From the NCBI GenBank assembly GCA_018267285.1, contig JAFDYU010000019.1, forward strand, positions 264,039 through 328,038: a DNA stretch of 64,000 bases. The letters run 5' to 3'. Of the stretch, positions 25,767 to 34,700 are shown piece by piece (within the stretch, counting starts at the first letter, position 1; every line of letters starts with the position of its first letter). Both the position numbers and the translations under genes were made by a program. Below the pieces are notes generated by a model that was given only the letters and a program-made list of their open reading frames with translations, was not told the origin of the DNA and did not search any database. Source of the DNA: Bacteroidota bacterium. Lineage in GTDB: Bacteria; Bacteroidota; Bacteroidia; Cytophagales; Cyclobacteriaceae.

Positions 25767-26942
25767 ATGAAAAAAATATCGGTTGTCGTTGCCTTGTTGG
25801 CAATTATTCTATGTAGTACAAACAATGTTTGGGCAGAAGTTACACCCATTGCAAACGGTTACCATGTAGTGGTTGCCACCTTTAGTGAGAAGCAAGAAAA
25901 GGAAGCTCGTCATTTTTCGCAGAAACTTAACAAACAAGGTTACCACTCGGGTTATGGGTTAGAAAAAGGGAAACAGTTTATCTATGTGTTTCTTCAGTCG
26001 TTTGAATTTGGCCATTATGATGAAGCCGTAAATGCTATGCTTGAGGCGCGGAAGAAGCCTGAGTTTGCCACAGCTTGGGTGGTAAAGATTAAAGACGGAA
26101 GGGAGATTAAAGAAGATGAGCCCATAGTTGAGGAAAAGAAAGTGGAAACGCCCGAAGATACGGTTGCAAATATTGTTACAGAATACATTGACAACCCACC
26201 GATGACACCCATTCCAAGCCCGCAACATTTGGGCAATACACCAGTTTTCCTCGGAGTATATCGCGATAAAGATGGAAAAGAAGTTCAGGCAGACGTAAAA
26301 GTTTACGATGTTGAAAAAGACAAATTGATTACCACCGCAAAAAGCAACGCCTACTTGAATCTTCCGGACCCAAAATCTAAGTCGGGCAAACTTGGGTTGA
26401 CTGCCACTGCCTTTGGTTACAGCGATTCTAAATTGGAAATAGGCTATTACACTACGGAACAAGATACATTGCAAAAAAATGTTGTTTTGTTTGGCAGCTA
26501 TTTCCAGTTGATGTTCCCTCTCACCAAGATGAATGTTGGACAAGAGGTTGTCTTATCTAAAGTCTCTTTCTTTAACGATGCCGCGATTATGACCCCCGCC
26601 AGCAAAGATCAGTTGATGAATTTGCTCGATATGCTTACCGAAAACCCTTCGATGCGAATTCGTTTAAATGGGCATACGGCAAGTAACGGCAGGGGCAAAG
26701 TAATTTACATGGGACCCAGCAAGAATTTTTTTGGGCTGACACCGGATCGGAAAGAAGAAAACGGATCTTCAAAAGAATTGTCGTTGGCACGTGCACAGGT
26801 AATTAAAGATTGGCTTGTGGAGCAAGGAGTGGCTGCAGATCGTGTTGAAGCCGTGGGCTGGGGCGGGTCTAAACCCGTGTACGATAAGAAGGGTACGAAC
26901 GCCCGGAAAAATGCACGCGTTGAGTTGGAAGTACTGCAATGA
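25767..26942 (+). CDS. Outer-membrane OmpA-family protein with N-terminal SPOR-like domain
   Basis: The ATG at 25767 gives 391 aa with a signal peptide (MKKISVVVALLAIILC...VWAEV); an in-frame TTG at 25755 is rejected. Residues ~30-110 look like a SPOR domain (YHVVVATFSEKQEKEARHF, KQFIYVFLQSFEFGHYDEA), a fold that binds denuded peptidoglycan. A middle CarboxypepD-like/Ig domain follows. The C-terminus is an OmpA peptidoglycan-binding domain (MRIRLNGHTASNGRG, ELSLARAQVIKDWLVEQGV, VEAVGWGGSKP, NARKNARVELEV). Two cell-wall-binding modules in one protein suggest an anchor between wall and outer membrane. Confidence 0.85.
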   Translation: MKKISVVVALLAIILCSTNNVWAEVTPIANGYHVVVATFSEKQEKEARHFSQKLNKQGYHSGYGLEKGKQFIYVFLQSFEFGHYDEAVNAMLEARKKPEFATAWVVKIKDGREIKEDEPIVEEKKVETPEDTVANIVTEYIDNPPMTPIPSPQHLGNTPVFLGVYRDKDGKEVQADVKVYDVEKDKLITTAKSNAYLNLPDPKSKSGKLGLTATAFGYSDSKLEIGYYTTEQDTLQKNVVLFGSYFQLMFPLTKMNVGQEVVLSKVSFFNDAAIMTPASKDQLMNLLDMLTENPSMRIRLNGHTASNGRGKVIYMGPSKNFFGLTPDRKEENGSSKELSLARAQVIKDWLVEQGVAADRVEAVGWGGSKPVYDKKGTNARKNARVELEVLQ

Positions 26943-27051
26943 GTTTAAAATATGCAGTCTCGTAAATCTATTTTCATAAGACTGTAATTGAGAAAATCTT
27001 TTAAAGCAGTGTCTCGTCAACTTACTTTACTGTTCGTAAAACTGCAAGATT

Positions 27052-27564
27052 ATGGCACTCATTAAATCCGTACGCGGGTACACTCCGAAATTTGGTGCTA
27101 ATTGTTTCTTAGCCGATAATGCTACGGTTGTGGGCGAAGTAAAAATGGGCGACTCGTGCACGGTGTGGTTTAATGCGGTGGTGCGTGGCGATGTGCACTC
27201 CATCACAATTGGAAACAATACTAATATTCAAGATGGGGCTATCATTCATTGCACCTACCAAAAGGCTAACGTGGTGATTGGCAATAACGTGTCCATTGCA
27301 CACAGTGCGATTGTTCACGGTTGCACTATTGAAGATAACGTGCTGATAGGAATGGGAGCCATTATCATGGATGATGCAGTTATCGGTACAGGCTCAGTGA
27401 TTGCTGCCGGTGCCGTGGTGCTACCGGGAACTAAGGTAGAGCCGGGCAGCGTATTTGCTGGTACTCCCGCGAAGAAGGTGAAATCGGTTGGAGCGGAAAT
27501 GACCGAGGTAATAGCGCGCACGGCTAGAAATTACCCCATGTATGCCGAGTGGTATAAGAAGTAA
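27052..27564 (+). CDS. Gamma-class carbonic anhydrase family protein
   Basis: This 170-aa left-handed beta-helix protein has repeated hexapeptides. The three histidines expected as metal ligands are in AIIHCTY, SIAHSAIV and IVHGCTI. WFNAVVRGDVHSI and IGMGAIIMDDAVIG are typical of the family known as YrdA/PaaY/gamma carbonic anhydrase. It probably forms a trimer in the cytoplasm. Carbonic anhydrase activity is plausible but many relatives show little activity. Confidence 0.92.
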   Translation: MALIKSVRGYTPKFGANCFLADNATVVGEVKMGDSCTVWFNAVVRGDVHSITIGNNTNIQDGAIIHCTYQKANVVIGNNVSIAHSAIVHGCTIEDNVLIGMGAIIMDDAVIGTGSVIAAGAVVLPGTKVEPGSVFAGTPAKKVKSVGAEMTEVIARTARNYPMYAEWYKK

Positions 27565-27589
27565 AATCTCCATTACCTATTCTTCAAAA

Positions 27590-27619
27590 TTGTGCCCTTT
27601 TTAAATTAGCTTATATTTG
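27590..27619 (+). promoter_or_regulatory. Bacteroidota sigma-A promoter for OmpH/Skp-like gene
   Basis: TTG (27590-27592), a 19-nt spacer and TATATTTG (27612-27619) match the consensus exactly. The start near 27626 leaves about 12 nt before the ATG at 27638. Confidence 0.75.
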
Positions 27620-27637
27620 CGCCTTAATTAAATTAAA

Positions 27638-28255
27638 ATGAAAAACATTTCTCTCATCCTGAATGGGATTCTTATTGTAGCCGTTGGCGTATTATACTAT
27701 TTGCATTTCACAGGATCAAAAAGCAGCAGCTCGAGTTCGGTTTCTGCTCCGGCTGATTTGAAATTCGCCTATATTAAATCGGATTCTGTATTGAAGTACT
27801 ATGATTTCTTCAAAGATATGAAGACAATCTATGAGGCAAAAAACAAAAGACTCGACAAAGATTTGCAAAACCGGGCTCAGAGTTTGCAAACCGACATCGA
27901 AGCCTACCAACGCAACGTAGGTAATCTTACCATTGGGCAAGCAAAGGCCGTGGAAGAAGATCTGGGAAAGAAACAGCAAAACTTTCAATTGTTCCGCCAA
28001 AGTGTTGAGCAGGAAGTTATCAATGACCAGAATAAACTTACCGAACAACTTTACGGAAAGATTACCGCTTTCTTAAAAAAATATGCCGAAGGCAGTGACT
28101 TGCAGGTGGTGATGAAGTACGATCAGACCAGCGATGTATTGTTTGGTGGCCCCGGCATTGATATTTCGCAAGATGTGATTAAAGGCTTGAACGATGAGTA
28201 TAAAATTGAAAAGCAAAGCTCAACTAAAACCGATTCTACGTCAACAAAAAAATAA
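27638..28255 (+). CDS. OmpH/Skp-family periplasmic chaperone
   Basis: This 205-aa protein has an N-terminal membrane/signal segment (ISLILNGILIVAVGVLYYLHF), a Ser-rich linker, then an OmpH/Skp domain. The first strand KFAYIKSDSVLKYYDFF is followed by long charged coiled-coil tentacles (~residues 65-140), and VVMKYDQTSDVLFGG closes the core strands. Skp-like trimers hold unfolded outer-membrane proteins in the periplasm. The lack of a clear cleavage site suggests it may stay membrane-anchored. It has its own promoter and a strong terminator. Confidence 0.88.
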   Translation: MKNISLILNGILIVAVGVLYYLHFTGSKSSSSSSVSAPADLKFAYIKSDSVLKYYDFFKDMKTIYEAKNKRLDKDLQNRAQSLQTDIEAYQRNVGNLTIGQAKAVEEDLGKKQQNFQLFRQSVEQEVINDQNKLTEQLYGKITAFLKKYAEGSDLQVVMKYDQTSDVLFGGPGIDISQDVIKGLNDEYKIEKQSSTKTDSTSTKK

Positions 28256-28278
28256 TCTTTAAGCAACTGATTTTTAAA

Positions 28279-28308
28279 AGTGCCCCGCAACCGCGGGGTA
28301 TTTTTTTT
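28279..28308 (+). terminator. Rho-independent terminator after OmpH/Skp-like gene
   Basis: CCCCGC (28283-28288) pairs with GCGGGG (28293-28298) around an AACC loop, followed by TATTTTTTTT. Confidence 0.88.
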
Positions 28309-28355
28309 GATTTCCACAAACGTAAAAGGGATTGTTTTTCGTACTTTCGTTTCTT

Positions 28356-28868
28356 ATGATCCGTATCCGTAAAGCTAAATTTGAAGAAGTGCTTGCTGTT
28401 CGTCAGTTGGCAATTGAAGTGTACACCGACACCTTTGCCACTCAAAATACAAAGGCAAACATGGATGCCTTTTTTACCGAATCGTACAGCATCGAAAAAT
28501 TTAACTCAGAATTTAACGAACCCGATTCGGTTTTATATGTAGCCGTTGACGACCTGAAAATAATAGGCTTCCTGCGTTTGCGCAGACACAACGAGGTAGA
28601 CGGGCAGTTAGGAAAAAACCATATTGAATTGCAGCGGCTTTACATCCATCGCGATTATCAGGGTGGTGAAGCCTCCCGGCTTTTGATGGAGGAAGCGTTG
28701 AACTATGCGAAGCAAAGAAATTTTGAGTGGCTTTGGCTTGGCGTATGGGAAAAAAATTTCAGAGCTCAAAAATTCTATGCCCGGTGGGGTTTTGAAAAAT
28801 TCAGTGAACACATTTTTCACATGGGCGAAGACCCGCAAACCGATTGGCTGTTGAAATTGAAATTGTGA
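28356..28868 (+). CDS. GNAT-family N-acetyltransferase
   Basis: The ATG at 28356 gives 170 aa starting MIRIRKAKFEEVLAVRQLA, the usual beta1-alpha1 of GNAT enzymes. The acetyl-CoA binding motif A is ELQRLYIHRDYQGGEASRLL, with the pyrophosphate loop QGGEAS. WLWLGVWEKNFRAQKFYARW then forms motif B, where FYxRxGF is characteristic. No substrate is apparent and no functionally linked neighbour helps. Confidence 0.9.
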   Translation: MIRIRKAKFEEVLAVRQLAIEVYTDTFATQNTKANMDAFFTESYSIEKFNSEFNEPDSVLYVAVDDLKIIGFLRLRRHNEVDGQLGKNHIELQRLYIHRDYQGGEASRLLMEEALNYAKQRNFEWLWLGVWEKNFRAQKFYARWGFEKFSEHIFHMGEDPQTDWLLKLKL

Positions 28869-28896
28869 GCCCTTACAGGCTTGACTTAGCGCAAGA

Positions 28897-29421
28897 TCAA
28901 AGCCCTAATCGATCGGCTCTTTTTTGAAAAAGTGGACGTAGAATAGTGCGGTCAAGCAATATCAATGCTAACAAAGCATTAATCATCACGATGATTTTAA
29001 CTACAAATTTTATGTCGTAACTGACAGTTGGTGTTTTCACCCAATCCGTTTTTAAAATGCCGTTATTGAAATTAATAAGTGTGTGCCATTGGTCGAAAAC
29101 ACCAGTCGAGGCGAGCAATAGCGCTAAAGCGGAAGCGATGACCAACCCAATTAAAAGAAGCAATCCGTTTTTTGGCGAAAGCAAATTAGATGAAACCTGC
29201 CGGTGCAGGCCGGCCATCACTTTATTTGTAAAGACTTTTGAGAGCTGTTCAACGCCTGCTTGATTTTTTAAAATTAGGTGGACGGCCTCCAACTCTTTCA
29301 ATCGGTTTAAATGAGTTTGGTTGTTTGCAATTTTTTCAATTAGTGCCTTACGCTCTGCATCGGTTCCGTTACCATCGAGATAACTTAATAATTGTTCATC
29401 CGATATTTTAATTGATTCCAT
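28897..29421 (-). CDS. Putative anti-sigma factor, membrane protein
   Basis: This 174-aa protein lies 2 nt downstream of an ECF sigma gene, the usual place for its anti-sigma factor. The N-terminal cytoplasmic part (DEQLLSYLDGNGTDAERKAL) resembles the start of zf-HC2-like anti-sigma domains, without the zinc-binding His/Cys residues. Two membrane segments follow (around LLLLIGLVIASALALLLAS and VVKIIVMINALLALILL). The assignment rests on context and the N-terminal pattern. Confidence 0.75.
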   Translation of the reverse strand: MESIKISDEQLLSYLDGNGTDAERKALIEKIANNQTHLNRLKELEAVHLILKNQAGVEQLSKVFTNKVMAGLHRQVSSNLLSPKNGLLLLIGLVIASALALLLASTGVFDQWHTLINFNNGILKTDWVKTPTVSYDIKFVVKIIVMINALLALILLDRTILRPLFQKRADRLGL

Positions 29422-29423
29422 AA

Positions 29424-29981
29424 CTATAAAGTTAGTGCTTCTTCTTTTAATATTTTTTTCAGTTCATCGGCCAACCGCTGCCTTGCGCGATGTACCCGCA
29501 CCTTGAGCGTGTTTATATTTTGCCCCAGCATTTCGGCAGTTTCTTCCAACGAAAACTCTTTAATATAATACAGTTGCACAGCTACCCGGTCTGCTTCCGT
29601 TAATTTTTCGATAGCTTTGGTTACAAACTTTTTCTTTTCTTCTTTTTCTATTTCATCATCGGATTTGCCTGCGTACTCAATATGGTTTTCGATACTCTGA
29701 AATTGAATTTTATTTTTCCGTTTGTAACTGATGGCTGTATTAAATACAATCCTATACAACCAAGTGCTGAACTTCGCTTCGCGGTTAAATTTTTTTAAAT
29801 AATGAAACGCCTTGATAAAGCCATCTTGGGCTATTTCTTCGGCCTCGGCTCTGTTCCCAACAACTTTTAGCGCAATGGTAAACGCATAACTCTTATACTT
29901 ATCTACCAATACGGCATATTGGGCTTCTTCGCCCGCAATAACCCGGTCGATCAGCGAATATTCTTGCGTTGTTGTGATCAC
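29424..29981 (-). CDS. ECF-type RNA polymerase sigma factor
   Basis: This 185-aa sigma-70 family factor has region 2 (YKSYAFTIALKVVGNRAEAEE, DGFIKAFHYLKKF, FSTWLYRIVFNTAISYKRK) and region 4 (LPxx-like EADRVAVQLYYIKEFSLEE, then TAEMLGQNINTLKVRVHRAR). It begins with GTG at 29979-29981. The gene is followed immediately by a putative anti-sigma factor. Upstream is a symmetric pair of candidate ECF promoters, so autoregulation is likely. Confidence 0.93.
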   Translation of the reverse strand: MITTTQEYSLIDRVIAGEEAQYAVLVDKYKSYAFTIALKVVGNRAEAEEIAQDGFIKAFHYLKKFNREAKFSTWLYRIVFNTAISYKRKNKIQFQSIENHIEYAGKSDDEIEKEEKKKFVTKAIEKLTEADRVAVQLYYIKEFSLEETAEMLGQNINTLKVRVHRARQRLADELKKILKEEALTL

Positions 29982-29985
29982 AGCC

Positions 29986-30016
29986 CTTTGACGCTTGATT
30001 TTAAAATTAAGTTACA
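29986..30016 (+). promoter_or_regulatory. Candidate ECF-sigma promoter toward DUF6249 gene
   Basis: CTTTGACGC (29986-29994), a 16-nt spacer and GTTACA (30011-30016) form a -35/-10 pair identical to one on the opposite strand. The 16-nt spacing is standard for ECF promoters. A start near 30023 would give a ~70-nt leader. Confidence 0.6.
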
Positions 30017-30038
30017 CGTAAAAAAGTATATTTTTGAA

Positions 30039-30069
30039 TGTAACCGATCGGGCAGAGGCTGCGTCAAAG
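30039..30069 (-). promoter_or_regulatory. Candidate ECF-sigma promoter toward the sigma/anti-sigma operon
   Basis: Read on the minus strand, CTTTGACGC (30061-30069), a 16-nt spacer and GTTACA (30039-30044) repeat exactly the motif and spacing on the plus strand. The two -10 boxes face each other across 22 nt, so the predicted 5' ends overlap slightly. This points to autoregulation of the sigma gene. Confidence 0.6.
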
Positions 30070-30093
30070 CGGCAAAACTAAAATAATAAAATT

Positions 30094-30429
30094 ATGGGAC
30101 CGGAAATTATTGGGGTGATGATCCCCATCATCTTATCGATCGGAGCATTCATCACCATTGTTTACCTCCGCAAATTTCAAAACCTCGAACGGATGGCCAT
30201 TATTGATAAAGGGCTTGACCCGGGGCTTTTCAAAAAAGAAAGCACTTCGGCCCCAACGTTGAGGCTTGCGTTGTTGTTGATAGGCGCGGGGGTTGGGCTG
30301 CTTCTCGGGTATTTCCTCGATCGTACCTGGGATATGGAGGAAGTGGCCTATTTCTCAATGCTCTTTGTCTTTGGCGGGCTTGGCTTAGGCCTGGCTTATA
30401 TTATTGAAGAAAGAAAAGCAAAACGATAG
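30094..30429 (+). CDS. DUF6249 membrane protein
   Basis: This 111-aa protein has three predicted membrane helices (residues ~5-25, 57-77 and 88-106). A short basic loop with the pattern RKFQNLERMAIIDKGLDPGL follows the first helix and is typical of the DUF6249 family in Bacteroidota. No enzymatic motif is visible. It is divergent from the ECF sigma gene and preceded by the same promoter motif, so it may be a target or partner of that system. Confidence 0.78.
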   Translation: MGPEIIGVMIPIILSIGAFITIVYLRKFQNLERMAIIDKGLDPGLFKKESTSAPTLRLALLLIGAGVGLLLGYFLDRTWDMEEVAYFSMLFVFGGLGLGLAYIIEERKAKR

Positions 30430-30439
30430 CCTGCACTTT

Positions 30440-30490
30440 GTTGATCGTTATTCGTGATCGAGAATTAACGGATAACGATCAACTTTTTTT
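30440..30490 (+). terminator. Long-stem terminator after DUF6249 gene
   Basis: A 15-bp stem, 30440-30454 with 30469-30483 (one G-T wobble), is followed by seven T. It overlaps the last codons of the convergent phosphoesterase gene. Confidence 0.75.
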
Positions 30491-31723
30491 CAATTCAAAA
30501 ATCGTTAACTCAGGCGGCATGCCGATTCTTCCCGGGTAGCCCAGGTAGCCAAAGCCGCGGTTTACATACAGATATTGTTCTCCTTCCTGATACAGCCCGG
30601 CCCATTGCTTGTAAACGTACTGACAGGGGCTCCATTTTATGTTTCCAATCTCTACACCAAACTGAAAACCATGTGTGTGCCCCGATAAAGTGAGATCAAT
30701 GTCTTTGTGTGCCGGGCGAACAATGGCATCCCAACTGGTGGGGTCGTGCGACAATAGTATTTTCGCAGCAGCCTCATCAACACCTCGGTAAGCTTGGTCT
30801 AATTTTCCGTATTTCGAAAATCTTCCTGCGCCCCAGTTTTCAATGCCAATAATGGCAAGCTTTTCCCCATTTTGTGTAATGATTCGGTTCTCATTCATCA
30901 ACAGATCGTATCCCAGCAATCGGTGTGCTTCAATCAGGTCTTTAAAATTTTGTTGTTTCGCTTCCTGGGTTTTCCACGGACGATAGTCGCCATAATCGTG
31001 ATTACCCGTAGTGGAAAATACACCGAGCGGGGCTTTCAGTTTTTCAAATACAGGGATGTAGTCTTTCACTTCCGAGGTTTCATTATTCACCAGATCGCCC
31101 GTAAAAAAAATAAGATCGGGTTTTTCGGCCATCATCATTTCCACTCCGCCTTTCACTGCTTTCTTGTTCCAGAAACTTCCCGAATGGATATCAGAAACTT
31201 GACCGATCCGGATCCCGTCAAATGATTTTGGAAGGTTGGGCAGCTTCAGGGTTATACGCTTTACGCGATAATCATGAGCTCCTGAAATTACCCCGTAAAC
31301 CGAAAGGCCAAGCGGAACGGCTGAAGCGATAAGCGCTGCTTGCGAAAGAAACTCAGCCCGATTAATTGGAGCTCCGGGCAAACTATCTTTGCTTTTGCTA
31401 AAATATTGAACCAACCAGCGTGTGCCGCGCTGCAGATCATCCACAAATAAAAACAAGACTGCGAATATTTTTGAGAGGTAAAGGATGGCTGAGCCTACAA
31501 TAACATAAATGCGTACATAATCCGTTCCTTTATACGGATCGCTGAAACTCCACCATACTAACCCACTAACAGAGATAAGGGTAGGCAGCCAATAGCCGTA
31601 CCTAAAAACCTGTTTCCATAACGGTGACCAATTTTTACTAACCGTGAGCACGGCCTGAAAAACGTAAAAGTCGATTACCAGAAAAATCAAAATAAAAATA
31701 AAAACAGCCATGATTCTATTCAT
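30479..31723 (-). CDS. Membrane-bound YkuE-type metallophosphoesterase
   Basis: This 414-aa protein has four N-terminal membrane segments (within residues ~1-110). A fifth hydrophobic stretch follows near residue 130, and then a calcineurin-like phosphoesterase domain: IGQVSDIHSG, FFTGDLVNN, TTGNHDYGDY, LLSHDPTSWD and LTLSGHTHGFQFG. The domain order matches YkuE-like phosphohydrolases that act on membrane-linked substrates. Its ATG lies 1 nt after the T-run of the efflux operon terminator, so its own promoter is hard to place. Confidence 0.9.
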   Translation of the reverse strand: MNRIMAVFIFILIFLVIDFYVFQAVLTVSKNWSPLWKQVFRYGYWLPTLISVSGLVWWSFSDPYKGTDYVRIYVIVGSAILYLSKIFAVLFLFVDDLQRGTRWLVQYFSKSKDSLPGAPINRAEFLSQAALIASAVPLGLSVYGVISGAHDYRVKRITLKLPNLPKSFDGIRIGQVSDIHSGSFWNKKAVKGGVEMMMAEKPDLIFFTGDLVNNETSEVKDYIPVFEKLKAPLGVFSTTGNHDYGDYRPWKTQEAKQQNFKDLIEAHRLLGYDLLMNENRIITQNGEKLAIIGIENWGAGRFSKYGKLDQAYRGVDEAAAKILLSHDPTSWDAIVRPAHKDIDLTLSGHTHGFQFGVEIGNIKWSPCQYVYKQWAGLYQEGEQYLYVNRGFGYLGYPGRIGMPPELTIFELKKS

Positions 31724-31764
31724 AAAAAAAATGATCGCCTTGTTTGTGTCAAGACGATCATTTT
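31724..31764 (-). terminator. Terminator of the RND efflux operon
   Basis: On the minus strand a 15-bp stem (31750-31764 with 31728-31742, including one wobble) and a 7-nt loop are followed by a T-run corresponding to 31724-31730. It lies between the RND gene and the start of the next gene on the same strand. Confidence 0.85.
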
Positions 31765-31775
31765 AGAAATTTATT

Positions 31776-34700
31776 TTAAGCTACCGATTCGGGAGCCGGT
31801 GTTTCTTCCGAGGAGCTCTTGCGCACCCAGGCGATCAACCGTGCAAGTCGTTCTTTAAATTTCAACCGCATCAAATACATGGCGGGTACAAATATTAAAG
31901 TTAAGAATGTGCCGAAGATGATGCCGAAGATCATCGTCCACGACATGGGCTTCCAGAAAGCTACGTTATCGCCACCAAAGAAAATATGTGGGTTAAACTC
32001 GGTGAAGAGTGTTGCGAAGTCAATGTTTAGACCCACGGCCAACGGCACTAAGCCTAACGTTGCGGCCATGGCGGTGAGCAACACCGGAGTCATCCGCGTT
32101 TTACTGGCTTCAATAATTGCTTCTTTCACTTCCATACCTTGCGAAATCAGTAAGTCAGTAAATTCTACCAATAAAATTCCGTTGCGCACAACAATACCCG
32201 AGAAGGCAAGCAAGCCCACGCCCGTCATTACGATAGAAATTTCCATTTTGAAAAGTGAGAAACCGATGAGCACCCCGATCAAGCTTAAGAAAATTTCAGA
32301 AGTGATGATTACGGGTTTCAGCACGGAGTTGAACTGCAACACAAGGATCATAAAGATAAGTCCAAGCGCTATCATGCCGGCAGCACCTAGAAATGCCATA
32401 GTTTCTGCTTGTTTTTCTTGTTCACCGGTCATATTTACGGTTACACCATCGGGCAAGGTGAATGCATCCATCGCTTTTTTGATTTGCGCCACCACTTCGT
32501 TGGGAGTATATCCGGTCAGCACATTGGAACCCAGCGTAATGGTACGCTTCTGATCAATCCTGCGAATGCCTGCGTAACTGTTGGAGTATTCTATTTTGGC
32601 AAACGAAGAAAGGGGCACTTGCCGCACCTGGCCGCCCATGGTCATGTCTCGGAAGGTGATGGGCAAATTCATCAACGTGTTGATGTCGTTGCGCTGGCTT
32701 TGTTTGATGCGCAACTGAATGGGGTAGTCATCGTTATCATCGCGGAATTTTGAAATTTCCAACCCGTAGATGGCCGTGCGCAATGCACCTCCGATCTGAG
32801 CCGTAGAGATACCTTCGCGGTTGGCCTTCTCCCGGTCTATGCTTACTACAATTTCCGGTTTGTCGCTTTGAAAATCTGATTTCAATTCTTCAACACCGGG
32901 AACCTGCAAAGAGTCTAAATATTTTTTGGCACGGTTTGCTGTGGAAGTCAGCAAGTCAAAATTTTCAGATGATATTTCAATGCTGATCGGCTTGCCGGTA
33001 GGAGGGCCACCTTTTTCCTGATCTACAGAAACTTCGGCTCCTTTGATACCTTTTACAGCCTCGCGTATTTTATCTAGGTATTCTACGGTAGATTGTCCAT
33101 CACGTTTGGCATATGTTGCAAAAGCTACGGTTACCTTACCCAAGTGGGGGCTTGCGTTGCCGCCAACGTCCATCTGATTTTCGCTTGCACCGATTGCCAC
33201 ATTGGAAATGATAGACTCTACAATTTTATTGTCTTTGCCCACCACCGCAGTTACTTTTTTCTCAACTACAGACGTGACCGAGTCGGTTACACGTTGATCG
33301 GTGCCTATAGGCATTTGTATGTACGTGAAAATGAAATTTGGATCTCCGTTAGGGAAAAACACTACCGGAGGTTTGCGTATGGCGGTGAAGACGAACGAAA
33401 AAATGAAAAGTACGAACACCGAGACCAAGATGCCAATGGGGCGATAACCCTGCAGGCACCAACGTATAATGTTTTTGTAACTGTTCTGCACACGTGGCCA
33501 CCAGTTTGTTTGAAAATTGGAGATCACTTGTTCTAAAACAAAACGGTGCAACGAGTACAAGCCGAAAATAAAAATGGTGAAATTACCCATTCCCAGCGAC
33601 CCGGTAATGTAAAACAAAAGTGCTACGGCTATGAAAATTACACCGGATATTTTGTAGCCTTTGGTAAATTTTTTACGACTGTGATCGTGGTCGTGTGTGC
33701 CCATGAAGTCGGCAGCAAACACCGGATTCATAATGTAAGCCACTACCAACGATGCCAGTAAAGCAATAATCAATGTGATGGGCAGAAACTTCATAAACTC
33801 GCCAATGGTGCCGGGCCAAAACGCCAGCGGCACAAAGGGTGCAAGCACCACCAGTGTACCCGAAAGCACCGGTAAAAACACTTCGCCCGCTGCAATTTTC
33901 GCTGCCTTGCGTATGGGCACTTTGCCGTTATCGAAAATACGGTGCGTGTTTTCAATCACAACGATGGCGTCATCCACTACAATACCCAAAGCAAGCAGGA
34001 ACGAAAATAGTGTCATCAAATTCAATGTGAAATTGATGGTAGGAAAAACCAAGAACGCAATAAAACTGGAGATCGGTACCGAAAGGCCAACAAAAATGGC
34101 GTTGGTTGCACCCATGAAAAACATAAGCACAATCGTAACCAGAATAAAACCGATGATGATGGTATTGATCAGGTCGTGCACGGTGGTGCGCGTGTTCACG
34201 CTTTGGTCGGCAGTGATCGTAATTTTTACACCAGGGGGCAGAATGTTTTCTTCAAACTCTTTTACAATTTCATTGATTTTATCGGAGGCGTTGATCAGGT
34301 TTTCGCCACCACGCTTTACAATGTTTAGGGTAATTACATTTTTTCCGTCAAGGCGCGCAAAACTTTCTTGCTCCTTGTGCGAATCGGTAACTTCGGCTAC
34401 GTCTTTCAGGTAAATTTTTCCTCCTTTAATGGAGCCGATCACCGTGTTGCCGATTTGCTCTGCGTTGATGTATTCTCCGTTCACGCTGAGCGAACGCTTC
34501 ATGCCATCTACCGAAAGCTGGCCTCCTGAAATTATTTTATTTTCAAGATTGATGGCTCCCGAAATATCGTCTAAGCTTACTCCGGCCAACGCTGCTTTGT
34601 ACATATCTACATTGATCTGGATTTCCCGGTCCAACGCACCAACAATATCCACTCTTCGTATTTCGGTTAACGTTTCAATGCGATCTTGCATTTGATCGGC

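Noticed and set aside
25959-26543. 194-codon open frame opposite the OmpA/SPOR gene
   Set aside because: No signal, domain or promoter; the opposite strand encodes convincing domains.
26951-26985. Weak hairpin CAGTCT/AGACTG after the OmpA/SPOR gene
   Set aside because: The stem is six bases with an internal bulge and no T-run, so a terminator call is not justified.
31819-32553. 244-codon open frame on the plus strand opposite the RND permease
   Set aside because: It is rich in Ser/Thr/Ile/Met without domain pattern and lies fully antisense to a clearly real transporter; the same holds for the 212-codon frame at 33775-34413.
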